The notes beneath the pieces are model-generated. The model was not told the origin of the DNA and did no database searches. It saw only the letters and a program-made list of their open reading frames with translations. Both the position numbers and the translations under genes were made by a program. A stretch of DNA of 5,922 bases from Ectothiorhodospiraceae bacterium. Its GTDB lineage: Bacteria > Pseudomonadota > Gammaproteobacteria > Thiohalomonadales > Thiohalomonadaceae. Positions 5,400 through 5,922 of the stretch are shown here, piece by piece (position 1 is the first letter of the stretch; each line of letters opens with the position of its first letter). The stretch spans positions 1-5,922 of the forward strand of contig SLDE01000216.1 of NCBI GenBank assembly GCA_007125455.1. Reading direction: 5' to 3'.

Positions 5400-5423
5400 C
5401 ACACAGGGCCCGTCTGACACACA
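5395..5423 (+). repeat. Direct repeat TCTGACACACA at the end of the regulator gene
   Basis: TCTGACACACA occurs at 5395-5405 and again at 5413-5423, an exact 11-base repeat with an 18-base period. The first copy contains the regulator's stop codon. The pair lies roughly 135-160 bases upstream of the DUF4168 sigma-54 promoter, a normal enhancer distance, so it may be an activator site or a local duplication. Confidence 0.55.
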
Positions 5424-5442
5424 ACGCTCACCCCAATCGGCC

Positions 5443-5549
5443 CCTTGACCAAGGCCCCACCGCCAAACCACGAAGCCGCCACGTTTAATGATGTTTAGCG
5501 ATCATGACCTACATTAGCCCCATATTCAGCACACCTTGTAGCTCACAAG
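5443..5549 (+). promoter_or_regulatory. Candidate enhancer region of the DUF4168 gene
   Basis: Three dyads lie upstream of the -24/-12 element: CCTTG-AC-CAAGG (5443-5454), ATGAT-N8-ATCAT (5488-5505) and CTTGT-AGCTC-ACAAG (5535-5549). The middle one is about 77-94 bases before the predicted start, the usual reach of NtrC-type activators. The last almost touches the -24 element and is less likely to be an enhancer. No T-tailed terminator separates the regulator from the next gene, so some read-through is possible. Confidence 0.35.
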
Positions 5550-5555
5550 CCATCC

Positions 5556-5572
5556 TGGCACGGCCCTTGCGA
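5556..5572 (+). promoter_or_regulatory. Sigma-54 (-24/-12) promoter of the DUF4168 gene
   Basis: TGGCAC-GGCCC-TTGCGA is a consensus -24/-12 element with GG (5557-5558) and GC (5569-5570) ten bases apart. Transcription would start near 5582, about 28 bases before ATG 5610. It directly follows the gene of an NtrC-class activator. Confidence 0.8.
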
Positions 5573-5609
5573 CAGCTTACAACGACATTCAACCAAGCAA
5601 GGAGTCAAC

Positions 5610-5922
5610 ATGACACGTTTTACCAAGCCGCTTTCCTTCGCCGTTATCGCCGCTGCCCTGATGGCCTCCCCGCTGATTGCCCAAGCTCAGGAAGGCTACG
5701 CGCCCCCTGCCGGGATGGCCGATAACGCCGCCGAGCAGATCAGTGATGCCCAGGTCGATAAGTTTGTGGTTGCCTTTAGCGAGGTACAGCAACTGCAGAA
5801 CAGTTTCTCACAGCAGCTGGAGGGGGTTAGCTCCCAGGAAGAGGCCCAGGCCCTGCAACAGCAGACCCAGCAGCAGATGATCGAAGCGGTGGAAGATGTA
5901 GGCCTTAGCGTGGCCGACTACA
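5610..5922 (+). CDS. DUF4168-family exported protein, 3' end outside window
   Basis: At least 104 residues are present; the frame is still open at the edge. Residues 1-26 are a signal peptide ending in A-Q-A, with cleavage before Gln27. A short linker leads to the DUF4168 domain from about 44, recognisable from 'ISDAQVDKFVVAFSEVQQLQ', a Gln/Glu-rich helix, and 'MIEAVEDVGLSVADY' at the window end, which matches the family's usual 'V-x-x-x-G-L-S-x-x-x-Y'. No cysteine and no membrane segment follow the signal, so a soluble periplasmic, mainly helical protein is expected. The start is fixed by AAGGAG at 5599-5604, five bases before the ATG. The function of DUF4168 proteins is not established to my knowledge. 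The sigma-54 promoter and adjacent activator suggest an induced envelope protein. Confidence 0.88.
   Translation, partial: MTRFTKPLSFAVIAAALMASPLIAQAQEGYAPPAGMADNAAEQISDAQVDKFVVAFSEVQQLQNSFSQQLEGVSSQEEAQALQQQTQQQMIEAVEDVGLSVADY

Overview
The window looks like chromosomal DNA of a moderately GC-rich gammaproteobacterium, possibly a Chromatiales or sulfur-oxidiser relative. That guess rests on the protein families present, GTAG-headed REP repeats of a type common in these bacteria, and sigma-54 -24/-12 promoters. It is an inference; no marker gene is present.

Left part (1-1601), accessory in character. At the edge is a CTCGG pentamer repeat, followed by about 300 bases with no convincing gene. 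A compact minus-strand ParE/RelE-type toxin (337-645) and Phd/YefM-type antitoxin (645-905) follow, with a recognisable promoter and a palindrome between its -35 and -10. Next comes debris: a 30-codon remnant of an Rpn/PD-(D/E)XK 'transposase' start (1077-1169, minus strand) and three REP-like repeats (1301-1472), two of them head to head. An Lrp/AsnC regulator (1602-2063) begins just after the repeats, preceded by AT-rich dyads.

Right part (2060-5922), the coherent unit. A small exported protein with two cysteines in its mature part (2060-2407, minus strand) lies divergent from a two-gene operon. The operon encodes a membrane sensor histidine kinase (2560-4023) and an NtrC-class sigma-54 activator (4020-5399), overlapping as ATGA. 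Downstream is an exported DUF4168 protein (5610 to the window edge). Reading for -24/-12 elements gives a near-consensus sigma-54 promoter before each transcription unit: TGGCAC-N5-TTGC on the minus strand at 2451-2467 (exported protein), CGGCAC-N5-TTGC on the plus strand at 2416-2431 (kinase operon), and TGGCAC-N5-TTGC at 5556-5572 (DUF4168 gene).

The simplest model is a self-contained envelope-sensing module. The kinase senses a periplasmic signal and phosphorylates the activator, which drives sigma-54 transcription of two secreted proteins and of its own operon. This resembles the enterobacterial ZraP/ZraSR layout, but the secreted proteins are not ZraP by sequence. The signal and the functions of the outputs are unknown.
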